From Oxyruncus cristatus (Eukaryota > Chordata > Aves > Passeriformes > Cotingidae), in the NCBI GenBank assembly GCA_013399855.1, contig VXAY01000169.1:1106704-1170703 (forward strand): 64,000 nucleotides of DNA, given 5' to 3'. Positions 44,311-57,200 of this stretch are shown piece by piece. How positions within the stretch are numbered: the first letter of the stretch is position 1; each line of letters begins with the position of its first letter. Below the pieces are notes generated by a model. The model worked only from the letters and a program-made list of their open reading frames with translations. It was not told the DNA's origin and did not search any database. The translations under genes and the position numbers were made by a program.

Positions 44311-44330
44311 GCAGGCAGGCAGGCAGGCAG
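44311..44330 (+). repeat. (GGCA)5 tetranucleotide repeat
   Basis: Five perfect copies of a GCAG/GGCA unit in the intergenic region. Confidence 0.85.
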
Positions 44331-45173
44331 ACAGGACGCCTGGGAGGACCCAGGAGAGTGGGAATTTAGGGGCTCCAGCACACAAATCCATAGGAAACCA
44401 GACTTCATTAAGTCTCATGGAACAACTCGATTTTTATTTTTTTTTTTTTCTCTTCCTGCTGCTAAAATGCAGGAAAACAAGCTAAAAATAAACCCACTAC
44501 TTTCCTTCTGCTATTTTCCCTGCAGTTAAGTGCCGTGGCTGCCACTGTCTCGTCGCACAATAACCTGTGGCTGTGGAATGAGATGTAAGGAGGAGAAGGA
44601 GGAGGAGGGAAAGAAGGGAGGGACAGGATGGGAAAGCAGCTCTTTAGTTGGCTCCTGCCACAGACAGCTGCTCTTTATGGTTTTTTACATGCAAGACATG
44701 CAAGTGGGGTCCTGGTTGCTTGGGGCTGTGGGGGACCCCTTAATGCACTGTCCTTCATCGCAGCAAATCTGGCTCCTCAAGATGCATGATCTGGGGAGCT
44801 TTGCCCTAGAGGGGACATTCAGTGTCAGCAGGAGATGCTGTTCCTCCTCTGGGAGTGATGGAAGAGTCTCCATGCAAAGACCAGACATGAAGGAGAGGCC
44901 AGTGAGAAGCAAAAAGAGGCACATGACCGTCAGAGATGGATGGAAGGAGATCCAGGTTAAAACACAGGACAAGGGCTTTTTGGTGTTTCCCAGTCAATAT
45001 GTACAAAGTTTATCCGGTTACTTACAAAAAAAAAAAGATCCCCAAATCTTTCAGCAACTTTTTTTGATTGTCTTGGGTTTTAACTCTCTTGCCAGGGTGT
45101 CACACGGCATGGCCCTCTGGCTCCGGTGTGAGCCACCCTCTGCTCCCCATCCCCAGGGAGGTGGTGTGGGAAT

Positions 45174-45208
45174 ACACACAAACACACACACACACACACA
45201 CACACGCA
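45174..45208 (+). repeat. (CA)n microsatellite
   Basis: About 17 CA units with one interruption (caaac), between the two gene 3' ends. Confidence 0.9.
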
Positions 45209-45559
45209 CTTTTCCCTACATTTAAAGTGGATTAACTACAAAAACTGATTAGCCCTGGACCAGTTTGTAGCATAACCAGCAGAAGACCTTCTGCAAAAGT
45301 GTTCTCGCACCTGGTGGCACAGCAAAAGCTGCCTGGGCAGCAGCCTTGAATTGTGGGGGGCATTGGAGGTGAGTGTCCCCCTCCAACCCAAAACCCAAGG
45401 GAGATCTTCCACTGGGCTGGGACAGCTCTGGGTGAGTCCATAGTTTGGGGCAGAGGAAAAGTATGTGAGACTGAAGGTGCTGGGAGCAGCCAAACCACCT
45501 CCCTGGCCCCGCTTTTGGGTGAATCAAGGAGACAAAAGAGATGGAGGATGAGAAGATTA

Positions 45560-45565
45560 TTTATT
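45560..45565 (-). promoter_or_regulatory. AATAAA poly(A) signal candidate, PAPPA2
   Basis: TTTATT on the plus strand, hence AATAAA on the minus strand, at the downstream end of a strongly AT-rich stretch 2.65 kb after the PAPPA2 stop. Further TTTATT copies exist (for example near 46100), so alternative ends are possible. Confidence 0.45.
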
Positions 45566-47730
45566 TTTCATAGATTTTTATAAAAAATAATTATCAAATA
45601 CAAAAAAATAAAAATAGCAGCAGCCTCCGTTGTGAATAAAACCCTAAAGGGGACAAAAACCACTCAGTGTCGCTATAGAAGAACAATATTTCGGTACGTA
45701 GAAGCTGTCTGGTCATGAGAAGCACAAATGTCTACCAGCCAAGCCAGCGCCTCCAGTCCCACCCTCCCCTGTCCGTGGCTCACAGTCCCTTCCCTGCACA
45801 CACAGGTGAGCAGGGAAAAGACCAAGATTTTTGTGCCAAAAGGGTTATAATTTGTTATCTAAACACATGGGCATCCAGGTAACGCTGCGACCAGGCAGGG
45901 AAGGGTTTGGCATGGCAAGATGCTGGGACTTGAAATTCTGTGTGTGTGTGACCCTCATACCACATCCCCACCATCCCTATTGTGGGGGGCTGCTGGGATC
46001 CCCACTCCATCTCCGTTAGGATCCCTGGATCTCCTCTTCCCCGCACTGGTGGAGTGGTGCAGGCTGCCCAAGCTGCACCCCCTGGGGACGTTAGACCAAC
46101 TTTTATTTAAATTTCCTTGGGCTTATCTGAGGGAGGTTTTTTTATTGAAAAGTGGATTATCTGACAAAAAAATTGCCTGACTCACAGTGCCTTTTGGGTG
46201 AAAACTCTGGGGTCACTCGTGTATGATGGGAACAGAAATGTCAGCGTGTCCCTGCTGCAAAAGGAGATGGGACCCACTGTCCCCCACCTCTCCTGAAACC
46301 TCTGCCTAGACCAGGGATCGGGAACACGTGAGATCAGGAAAGGGCTTGGAGAAGGACGGGGCATCTCCTGCCTGGATGCTGGTGGGATGTCCAGGCACCT
46401 CTGCCCCTACTCCTGTCTTCCAGGAAAGCACCACTGTAGGAAATGCCTGACAAAAAAAAAAGGATGGGGGAGATCTAGTGGGAGCAAACGATTCCTTGAA
46501 AATCCCCGGTCTCTCCACACCGTGTCACCCTCTCTCCACCACTCCTTCACCAGACAAACCCTGGCTTGGAGCCTGTCTCCAACAGCATAGGCTGTGCAGG
46601 GAGAAGGCAGCAGGGCAGCCCGCAGTCCCTTGGTCCCAGCCTGCAGCTGAACCTGCAGGTTCAGACACCACGGTCTGTGCTCCTCCTCTGTGGTCCCTTC
46701 TCTGCTCTCTTCTCCTCTTCCTATCCCTTTTCTCTGCCTCTTTACAGCACAAAGCCATCAGGGATAATCCCAGCAGGAGCCGGGCACCTTCTCTATTGCT
46801 GCCTCTATGGGGCTGGGTCCCAGTTGCCAAGCTGAGCTTCTGGGAATCGATTATGGGGGCAAAGTTTCTTGCTGGGCTTCTTTGGGGCTTGAAGTGAATG
46901 TGAAGATTTTCTCTTGGTGCCTACAAGAGCAAGAGACTCATTACAATCAGTGACTGTACGACCCGTGTGATGGGCTCGGACACAGAGGTAATAATGATGC
47001 TACTAAGGAAAATCTCACTGGGAAAAGAAGATGCTCAAAGTCTCCTGACAGGTTTTTTGGGTCTTGTCTCTCCTTGCATGACAGGGTCCGATCTCCTCTG
47101 AGAACTGCTGACAGCACTGTTGAGACTCAGATGTGGGGAAAGAGAAGAAGAACCACCTCATCCTCCTTCATTTGAGCATCACACAGCTACTCTGGGTTGC
47201 CCTCTACATCCCTTGTTTAGTTGGGTGCCCAGTGGCTGGGGCAGCGAGGCAGAGGAGGACTATGGTGAGTCTGCTCCTACTGACCATGCAGTGACCCCAT
47301 GGACACAGAACCCTTCCCAGAGGGCTCTGAAATTATGTGTGGTGGATGCCTGTGGTGCCCTTGGAGTGCATTGTTGCTCGCTGGGATGATTCAGTGGCAC
47401 AGCCCTGTTTTTCTCAACCCTGGAATCCTGATCCAGGGCTCTAAGCAGAGCAAGGCAAAGCACTGGCAAATCCCAAGGGCAAAACTTGGTGCCTGCAAGA
47501 TGCCCAAACCACCTTCAGGTGGGAGCCTTCATGGCTGGGGAGCTCTCTCCTGGCATGGCCTGGGTGTTTGGCTTCTCTCCGTGTCCTCCGTCCAGCTCCC
47601 TCTCAGCAAGGAAGAGGAAATTCCCTGCTCCTCCCGCCCCGACCTGCGCTTTTCCCAATGGTTTGTACTTCACAGCAGCATGGGTGTGTGACAAAGGATA
47701 TCCTTTCTCAGCTTCATCGAGAGCAAAGAA

Positions 47731-47780
47731 AATATAATATATATTTATATATATATTATATATATGTATATAGATATAAT
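47731..47780 (+). repeat. (TA)n-rich tract in the PAPPA2 3' UTR
   Basis: Nearly pure A/T with TATATA runs, possibly able to form a hairpin in the transcript. Confidence 0.85.
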
Positions 47781-48217
47781 TAAGTTTAAATATTTGCAGA
47801 GAGATCACAACTACCTCGACCTTGCTAAAAGAAGCCTGTACAGCAGAGGGGGGTGAATAGTGACAAAATCCAGAGCAAAGACAGACACCCAGATGCTGGA
47901 CCAGGACAAACACCCCTGGCAGCACCTGGGCTCTCGGCGTGGACCCCAGCCCAGCGCGTGGCTGAGGCGGCACCAGACCCCTGGCTGAGCCCCTCGAGGG
48001 GGCTCAGGAGGGAGCAGCTGTGGGGAGGGGACCGCTCTGCCCTCCCGGGCTCCTCGGTGGCCTTGATCCTTCCCCTCCGTGCGCAGCCGCCACATCCCCG
48101 CCCGGCTCTTCCGTGGCCTCCTGCCCCCTCACATCCCGCCGCTCCCCAGCGGCCCCCGGTGCTGCCCCTTCGCTCCTCGGGCGCTCGCCTGACCGAGAGA
48201 GGCCCTTCCTGGTGCCG

Positions 48218-48292
48218 CTACTGGTTCTCCTCGGCCGCCGGGTCCCGGCACGTGCACTCGTCCTGGTCGCAGTCAGCAGCAAACGGGATCAC
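48218..48292 (-). CDS. PAPPA2: PAPPA2 terminal exon and stop
   Basis: Encodes 24 residues, [18 protein letters not shown] then AAEENQ, and the TAG stop at 48220-48218. The acceptor is ccccccag on the minus strand, phase 0. The three cysteines and the CRDP motif match the PAPPA2 tail. The coding part is very CpG-rich. Confidence 0.95.
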   Translation of the reverse strand: MIPFAADCDQDECTCRDPAAEENQ

Positions 48293-51200
48293 CTGGGGGG
48301 ACCAAAGGGAGAGCTCAGCCTCTGCCCTGAGATACCCATCTCCTGGCACCCCAACGCCCCTGCAAGGCCTCTCCACCCCGGTACGGACAATAATAATGGA
48401 TGTGTGGACAGACGGACACTTTGGGCTGTTGTCGGCGTTGTGGAGACTGCCAGACTCTGAGCGCACTGCGGGGGAGCCCGACCTGTCCCCAGCTCAGTTT
48501 TATTTGTAGCCTTTTCCTTTTTTTTTAGCTTGTGTTTCATAGAATCATAGAGTATGCTGAGTTGGAAAGGACCCATCAGGGTCATCAAATCCAACTCCTG
48601 ACCCTGCCCAGGACACCCCGGCAACCCCACTCTGTGCCTGAGGGTTGGGCAAATACTTCCTGAAGTCTATCAGGCTTGGTGCTGTGACCACTTCCCTGGG
48701 GAGCCTCAACCACCCTTTGGGTGAAAAACCTTTTCCTGATACCTAACCTAAACCTCCCCTGACTCAGGTTCATGCCATTTCCCCTTGTCCTGTCACTGGT
48801 CACTGGTGTTTAAAATTTTGCAGCCAAGGGTCAGCTTGAATCTTGTGCCCCAAATGTCAAACCCTGGGAAGAAGTCCCCCCCTGGTGGATATAAGACATT
48901 TGGACTAGGGCAGGCAGTGGTAAAGCACCTCTAGATTTAAGTTTTACTTTGGCCCCTGCTAGAAAGCCCTCACTGTCCCACGGACCTGTCTTTCAAGCTA
49001 CTCCTGGCTCTTCCTAGCTCAGTAAAGCATGAAAGTACCACAGCCTCACCTTCTGCAGCTCTTGGAGGAACTCAACCAGGCTCCCAGCTGCAAAGCTGAG
49101 CTCTACACTACCCAATACAGTAGCCAAGGTAGGTGCATACAGTCCTTGTGCACTGTGGATTAAGAAAAGCCAGCAGGATGGAGGCTCCGTGGGCAGGAAC
49201 AGCCTTCAGTGGGGCAGGCAGTGGGTTTTTGCAGGGCCACCCATCAGCTGTGCTGCTTTGAGACATCCCAGGCAGGTAGGGAGGCTCATTGCACGTTGCT
49301 CTCTCTGCAACAACTGCATGTGGCAAAGCGAGGCGATGTCACCTTAGCTGGTGGCAGCAGAGAGAGGAAGGAGGGCACCCACCAAGCACCTGACTCCTGG
49401 TTGGCAGCTGCCTGGTCATGGGCTATGGGAGCTGAGAAAACAGTTTCCTCCAGAGGTTTTATACACACCAGGCTCAGAGCCAAATATGGAAACACATTTG
49501 ATTTTTCACAGCCTGGATTAGTCATGAGCTGGAGTGCTTTGGGGTTTTTTTTATGATTAAACTCTGTATTCCTGCATCTGCCTTAACAGAGATGTGCTGG
49601 AGGCTTGTTGAGTGGAAGATCTGGGACCTGTGGGGGATGCAAGCTGGGTCTGGGTCTCCTGAGAGCCATGGGACCAAATCCCCCCACCTTCCACAGTGAA
49701 CCCATCCTTGATTTTGGCCATGCTTTGCTCCAAGATGTCATGATATCGTTGTGGGGATTTCACTCATCACTTGGGTGTAAAGCTTTTTCTTTCCTATCTC
49801 AAGCGGATCTTCCCAGGATTTTATTTTTCCTTTTCTCTGTGTATGTATGTGTGATGAAAGGAAAAATGATCCAAGCTCCACAACAAAGATGAGAAGATCC
49901 AAATTCACATATTTTCGCAGTGAGAAATTATCTCATGCCCTATGATTTGTTTTGCTGTTGGATATGATTAGGAAGGATGGGCTGTGAATGCTGGATATGA
50001 GTTAGGTGGGAGGGAAGGTTGTGATGGGAGACAAAGAAGGGTCTGTACAACCCTAATGCCAAGTTGCTCCCTCTACACTATTCCTCCCTCCTTCCTTCCC
50101 CAGAAGAGGGAGGGAAACATAGCCCACAGCAGAGGCCAGTGGACCATACCAAAAATCCCCTGAGCAGCTGAACTGCATGACAAGGTGACTTGGGACTCAC
50201 CGTGTCCAGCACTATGTCCCATGGAAGTCATTTCTTTGGGACTCATTTCTTTGCAGCCAAGGGTCATTTCCCAAAATGAGAATCACTCGTGAACCTCAGT
50301 GAGAGCCGGGCTGAGGTTTCAATCACGCTGGCCCAAGCCCAAACCCCTCTCCTAATCAGTGGGATGATGTCTATCAGCTTCAGCTGGCTTTGGTTTAAAA
50401 TCATGGGTTTGTTCTCCGTTCATGGGAGAATTGCACTGCAGGCTCGGTTCCACAGCCAGCAAGGCCAAGGAGCAGAGCTAGCAGTCACCCCTCAATCCCA
50501 AATCCTGGCCAACGCCACAGAGGGTGCTCTCTTACCTTCCTGGAGGACAGTGTGGAGGCGCAGCAGTCCCCACCGTCATACTGGCAGTACGCCCGGTTGT
50601 TGATGGTGTCACACCAGCCGTCTGCTTGGAAGGGCTAGGCAGGGAAACGAGGATTTGTGAAAGGGTGAGTGAAAAGCAGAAGGTTGCCCCCAAAAGTAGA
50701 GATCCCAGGTCCTCAGCAAGGCCCCCTCCACAGTACACAACCCCCTCTCCAAAGCCTAAGGGCAGCAGTTATCCCGGCTGCTGTGGATGGAGCAGTGGGT
50801 GTTCTGAGACCAGCAGCTGGAGGATCAGAGAATTGTGTCAGAAATGTTAAGTGGCACAAGCAGCCATTCAGAAATTCATTTTACTTGTTGTTAAGTTACA
50901 CGAGTCATCTGGTGAGAGAAGAGAAAGAAGCATCTGGGGCTGAGAAGCAGCCAACGATGGCCGAGGAGCAGCGCTGTGCGATGGGTGCAACCAGCAACGA
51001 GCACGGGAATGAACTGTTCACTTGCAATGAACCGGCAGGAACGGCCGGCAGCTGAGCTTTATTTGTCACAGATATACACATCAGCACTGCCAAGCAACAG
51101 CTGAACTAGGTAGCTGAGTGGAGAAGCCATTCATTAACTGAGCAATTAGTAATGAAATGCTTCTTCTGCTTCAGGCTCTGGGATTGGTAGCTACTGGCCC

Positions 51201-54200
51201 AGCAACCTCCTCCAGGAGGACTGCTGTCATCAGAGTCACAGAATCACAGAGTGGTTTGGGTCAGAAGGGACCTTAAAGACCATCCCATTCCAACCACCCT
51301 GCCATGGGGAGGGACACCTTCCACTAGCCCAGGTTGCTCAAAGGCCCGTCTACCCTGCCTTGGACACTTCCAAGGATGGGGCAGCCACAACTTCTCTGGG
51401 CAAGCTGTGCCAGGGCCTCACCACCCTCACAGTCAAGAATTTCTCCCTAATTTCTAATCTAAACCTGCCCTCTACCAGTTTAAAGCCATTGCTCCTTGTC
51501 CGATCTCTCTATGCCCCTGTCAAAAGTCCCTCTCCGGCTCTCTTGGAGCCCCTTTAGGTACTGGAAGGTGCTTTAAGGTCTCCCCAGAGTCTTCTCTTCT
51601 CCAGACTGAAGAGGACTCTTGGTGGAAACCTTGGTACCCCATTGTTCATGGAAACAGCTGACCCATTTCATTGGATCTGGTGGCCCCAAACAACAAGCTT
51701 CAGAAAATACCCAGACTCAGCCTTTGATGATGGACACCCACCTGTAGCACCCCTAAACCGAATGACAGCTGAAAAACGTCACTGCACCGTGACTGCCCTG
51801 CATCCACTGTGCCAAATCCAACCTGTGGGACTGGTGATTATACCAATAATTCACACAAAAAAGCCACGCCAAAACCAGGGAACCGATGTGGCTTTTTGTC
51901 CTCGTGACTCACAAGGAACAGAAATGGGCTCAGTGCAGGCTAGGCTAAACTTCAGGAAGTAGCAGCAGAGATTACAGCGAACCACCAAGTCTGGTCTGTG
52001 CTATCAGTACCACAGGCCAAATCCAGGCATCCACAGAGAGACTGTATTTGCTTGGAAGATCTTGGAAGAAGAAGGAACACACCTTCCTGCAGCTGGGTGT
52101 TGAGGCACAGCCAGATTAGGTAGCTCACTCAGAAACAAGAAGGTATTTTACTCCCATCGTTGCTGTCACAAATCATGTCCAGGAGACCAGGTGCAATTCC
52201 CTCAAGGCAACAGGGTTAACAATCCTTTTTCACTGGAAAGCATCAGGTGGGTCTTAAATGATGGTGATCAAAGAAGGCCTCTGAGCCTCGAAACAGCTTT
52301 GAGGACCGGGAGCGCCAGGGCAGGGATGTCAGGGCTGAGGGATGCAGGGATGCAGGCAGGGGACCAGCCAGGGCCGCTGGCGGGGGAGAGCTCCTCTGGG
52401 TGTGATTTGCTTTTGCAGCCTTCCACACGGTGGAGTTTTTCCTTGAGCTTTGCTCCATATGTCATGACTCACTGGCAAAACAACACCCGTGGCTTCGGTA
52501 GTTTCCATACAATTATGGGGAGGTTTGCCCATCCCGGCTGCACAGGTCTGAAACGATTTCCAGATCCTGTGTGCAAGGTGGGGGGAGGACAGGCATGGGG
52601 ACAGGATGAGGAAGGAGAGGCTCTCAGTCTCTCTCTCTACACCTATTAAGGCTAGCTGCCCCCTCCTCTCAACCCACAGGAGCCTGTACCCCACCCTAAA
52701 CAAATACAGGCTCCTATGGCAACACTCGTTGGGGAAACTTAACAACTCATGCTCCAAATTACATTGGAAAAACATATGAGGGGAAAATAGAAAATGACTA
52801 ATTGGACTCGAGGCTCAAGAGAGCCAGGCACAGGGTTTGGGGACTGCTGTCCCTGCTCCTTGCCTAGTGTTTGGAGAACACTGTGACTCCTGTGCCTTCG
52901 CCTTGTTGAGAATCTCCAGCTGGTTCCATCTTTGCAAGCAGAGGGAGCAAAGTGAGGTGCCGGTGGGTCACCCTCGAGGGCACATGAGTCTCATTTTGGC
53001 CTTGCAAAAGTCACGGCCAGGTAGGACATGGGCAATGCAATGGACAAAGAGCAGGTGACGTGAGAGAGGAAAACCCATACAGACCCTGTGCTTCAGACAC
53101 GTGGCTCTGCAGAAATCAGTGCCAGTGGTGGGAGAAGGGAGGTTTGCCCAGGCTGGCGACTCGCAGAAACGCTGGCAGGAGAAAGGAAAACACCGATGCC
53201 CAGCTGTGCCACGCCTGGATCTCCCTGTGATCCAGGGAGATGGATATGCACCATCCAGCATGGAGGGGGGGAAAAGGGCTGGTTGAAATATCTCTTATAA
53301 ATGGGGAAAAAGCGAATAAGGTAATTGCTGCCACCGCTCCACGCCGCGTTAAGTGACGGGGCTGCTCGGCCAGGCCGAGTGCCACCGCGGCAGCCGGGCT
53401 GCGTCAGCGAATCTCCCCGCTCTCCCACCATCCATCTTCCTTGTTTGTTCAGACAGGAGCTTCAGCGGGGCAAGTGTTAGCACGTGGAGGTGCAGCCCTT
53501 GGCACCGCTGGGCCCCGAGCCCTGCGCTGCCGGCACAAAAATAGTAACCACGACTCAAGTGCTTGGCAATTTAAATAGGCTAAAAAAACACAGGCTCTCA
53601 AAGCCGGGAGCAGGCACGAATGAAAAGAGAAACAATTAAAGGGGAGAAAAAGAAAAGAGGGAAAAATATTGCAGGCAAAGGAGGGGGGTGAGAGAGGACT
53701 GGTTAGATCCCGATGCATCCTGGGCAGAAGCACTTCCGAGGGCTCAGTGGTGCTGTTTCTCTGAAGGCTGCTAGGAGATGCCATGCAGGGAGCAGTGTCT
53801 GTGCACAGTATTTTTCCACAGCTCTTGCAGAGCCTCTGGGCTGGCTCCCTCCCAAGGGCTGTCACTCTGCCCCAGAGGGGAGTCCCCAGTGCCATCAGCA
53901 AGGCAGGCAGGGTCCAGGCACTTTTCTTCAAACCCACATTATAAGTAGGTTGATTCAGTGCAAAAGAGCATGAAAGGGTGCAACAGGTGAGGGAAGGATG
54001 AAGAATAAATCAAAGATTCCATCATACATATTTCGGTGCTGCATCACAGGTGTTTGATTAACACTATTTCCCAGGAATGCAGGTTTTGCTCTGGCTGAGC
54101 AGACCTGAAGGCTCAGTACCTTGCTTTTGGCCACTACCCCTTCCAGGTGCTTCAGAGGAAGGTGGAAAAAATAAAAATAAAAAAACCCCAAAAAACAAAC

Positions 54201-57200
54201 CAGCATTTACCTGGCCAAAGAGCTGAAAGACTCTACTGCTCTGCCACCGAGATGGAAAGTGCTTGTGACTTCTCTCTGCCCACAGCCATTGAAGTCCCAG
54301 ATCCCAGTTTCAGGGAATCAAGTCCAGCCTTAAGAAGCAAAATGTTTTCTCCCAGGCTGGTCCTGGGCTTTGTGACTGTGCTGATCCATCCAAGGAGGGT
54401 GCATAATTTGCTTTCATGCAGCTTCTAAGTCAGCATGGATTTTGCCGTCCTTTCATTTTTCCCTTTGGGAATTGGCATTTTGGGCATCAAGCTCAGACCC
54501 TTTGCATGCTGACACAACCATGTGTGCCCCTGCAGCTGAGGAGGTTCAGGTGTCTTCATCCTCCTCAGCTGTCCCTGTCAAGGCCACCCCAGAGAAACAG
54601 GGGAACCACCATTTCACAGGGAAAACAGGCAGGGACCAGCCCTGGAAAAGCTGCCGCTGCCCTCAGACCCACGCCTTGTGCATCAGCTTCACCGTTGTTA
54701 ATTCTGCTCTTGTGATGGATGAGTCATTAGTGGTGGGAAGATCAATTGGAAACCCCAACCCTTTGGTGGCAGGGGGTTGTCAGCCCAAACCAGGGCTCAC
54801 AGAACCACGGGACACGAACCTGAGCTGCCCCAAGGCTGGAGAGGGCTGCAGCTTCACGGGTGTAAGACGCGCAAGAGAAGCGACATCGCATGTGCAGGGT
54901 GCTGCCCGTGGCAGGGAGGAGCAGGCAGGGATGTGTGGGGAAAGGAAAGCATGGAGAGGCTACAGCCTTGGCCAGGGAGAGACAGAGGGCAGCTTCTCCC
55001 TGCCGGATGCCTTCCCTTCCTCCCCACCTCAGCCACTAGCCAAGATGTTTCCAAAAGCTCTGGGAGGTCCCTGGGAGGACTTGAAGAGTGCCCAAAGCCT
55101 TGTTAAACGTCTGGTTCACTTAAAGCACCAATACATCCACCACCCCAGCCTGGGTCCCTGGAAATTTCCCCTCCCATCCCTGGACCAACATCCTTCCAAA
55201 CCACTGTTCCTCTACAGAAAACGGGGCTGGTGTCAGTCCCTAAGGCCACGGCTGTGACAGGAGCCAGTTAAAGTGATGCCATTAGCACCGTGTCCCCAGG
55301 ACACATCCCTTTCCTTACACACACTCACGCTGGTGAGGCAGAGAGCCCGGCCATTCTTGGCTCCCCCTGCTTGCCCAGGGAAGTTGACTGGGAATGCAGA
55401 CTGTGGGAGGAAATGACAATGTTCATTGTTTGGATTAAATATTTTTCTTGGCCCTCTCTCTGTTGCAGTGTGTCTTTTATTTTATTTTTTCTCCCCCCCC
55501 TCCCCTTGACACCCCAAGCACATTCACTTTCCCTCTCTCCTTCCTGAGGCTCTCCAGCACGCAAGGAGGAAATCAGCTCTGAAAAACACAGGGAGGGACT
55601 GAGAGGGAACAGGGCTGGCTTCTCCTCAGAAAGTTTTCTGGGATGCTTCCCTGCCCTGAGCCACCCTGAGCAGTGAGCGAGCTCTACCTGGCCCATTGCA
55701 GAGAGGGAGGCAGAATGAGCATTGCTCAGAGGAAGAGAACTCTGCAAATTTGGGAAGATGCACTTGGGACCAAGTGGCCCGAGCAAGAGAAAAGAGAAAC
55801 AAAGGCCTACAGACCTAGTGCTTCATTCCTCATTTTTGTGTCTTCCAGTTTCTGTTCCCTGAGCCGTCCCTCCACTCCTTCTGAACCGTGGCAGCTGTCC
55901 CTTGGAGGCACATGCCTGTAGGATGGTTTGTTGGAGACAGCATGGACCTGCCCCACCATTTCAGACACAGCCAGAAAGCAAAATGCAGAAATTCCAATTG
56001 CTTCTATGCTTGCTGGTGTCCCTGAGCCATTCACCAGCTCAGCATGCAGGTGCTTTTCATCACGCCTCGGGTCTCCAGAAATACCTGCTCCAGCTCCAAC
56101 ACCCTTCTCCCCAAGCCTCACTAAGGAAACAGAGGCTTGTTGCTTGAGGACATACTCCATAGACCTGAAGGAACACTTCAAAGAAGGGCTGATGGGCTGG
56201 TAGGCAGCATCCTGCTATTTGGTTTCAGCCCATGTGCCATCACTGGTACTGCTGTGCCCAGCTCCCAAGAGTCCTGCTGTGGAGGTCGAGGTGTTCTTCA
56301 GATTTCCTGACAACAGGTGGGCCCTGTTTGAATCAGTGTGAGTTGGGGTTGGACAGGACTGGTGTCTGAAGAGGGATGGAGAGCAGAGATTAGGCTGCTG
56401 CTTGCTCTCTAGCCTGAGTGCTGCTGTAGATGGCCATCCTGGGAGAGCAGGTCTTGCCTTCATGGTGTCCGAAAGTGCTTCCGTGTCGCAGGCCAGCATT
56501 TGGCTCAGACACACTTCTGCTACAGAAGTGAGCACGTGACACTTTGGGCTACTGAATGGGAATGCACTTCTTTATCCCTGTCCTGCTCTGCACCGTGCTC
56601 CTCAGGGACCTCCTGCCTCAGCAGACAGCCATGTGGAAAGGGCTTTGCACAGTCCTTGGGGACAAGAGGGAAGAAGGGGATGGAAAGCTGGGGTAGATAA
56701 AATCCACCTCAGAGCAGGCCTTTGCTTCTAAAAAATCATCCGTGGCCACGGGGTATTCCCAGTGAGGTCCTTAGCCTTGTCTTTTTCACACCCTGATCTC
56801 GGTGCTAACTGGAGAAGAAAAACAGAAGCGGGAAAGAACAGGCGGAGGGAAGCAGAGGAAGACGCCGTGTGTCAGTAGTGCTCCTGGCAAGCATGGTGGC
56901 TCCCAGAGACAGTCCCCAGCACTCACCATTCCCAAGGACACTGCTGCACACACAAGAGACCACGAGCACCAGCCTGCCATGCCGCCCTCAGCAGCTCGGC
57001 TGCTGCATGGATCAGATCTCCTGCCAAGCCATTTGTGCAAAATATGTTGCAGGATAGAACGGGTTATGGAAAACAAGCCCTGAAAACCACAAGGGCCTCC
57101 TGACCCACTTGTATCTGGTTTCTGCCAAGTTCTTGTTACAGATCTTAAACAGAAAGAAAAACAATGTACGAGGGATGAAGGAGCTGAGGGGGAATGAATA

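Larger units (their letters stand above)
43261..45549. other. Intergenic region between the ASTN1 and PAPPA2 3' ends
   Basis: About 2.3 kb between the distal poly(A) candidates. Holds an A-rich AAAAAG tract, an assembly gap, a (GGCA)n tract and a (CA)n tract. No gene is supported. The true boundaries depend on poly(A) site use. Confidence 0.6.
45550..48217 (-). other. PAPPA2: PAPPA2 3' UTR (extent inferred)
   Basis: Sequence downstream of the PAPPA2 stop, read on the minus strand. It begins in a CpG-rich block, passes an AT-dinucleotide tract at 47731-47780 and ends in AT-rich sequence (45550-45640) with an AATAAA. This gives a 3' UTR of about 2.65 kb. No coding signal is seen in it. Confidence 0.5.

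Noticed and set aside
48495..48505. TTTATT (AATAAA on minus) near 48500
   Set aside because: Lies within the last PAPPA2 intron, upstream of the terminal coding exon, so it is not the gene's main poly(A) signal.
54442..55257. 271-residue plus-strand open frame antisense to the PAPPA2 intron
   Set aside because: Low-complexity composition, no family resemblance and no flanking gene structure.
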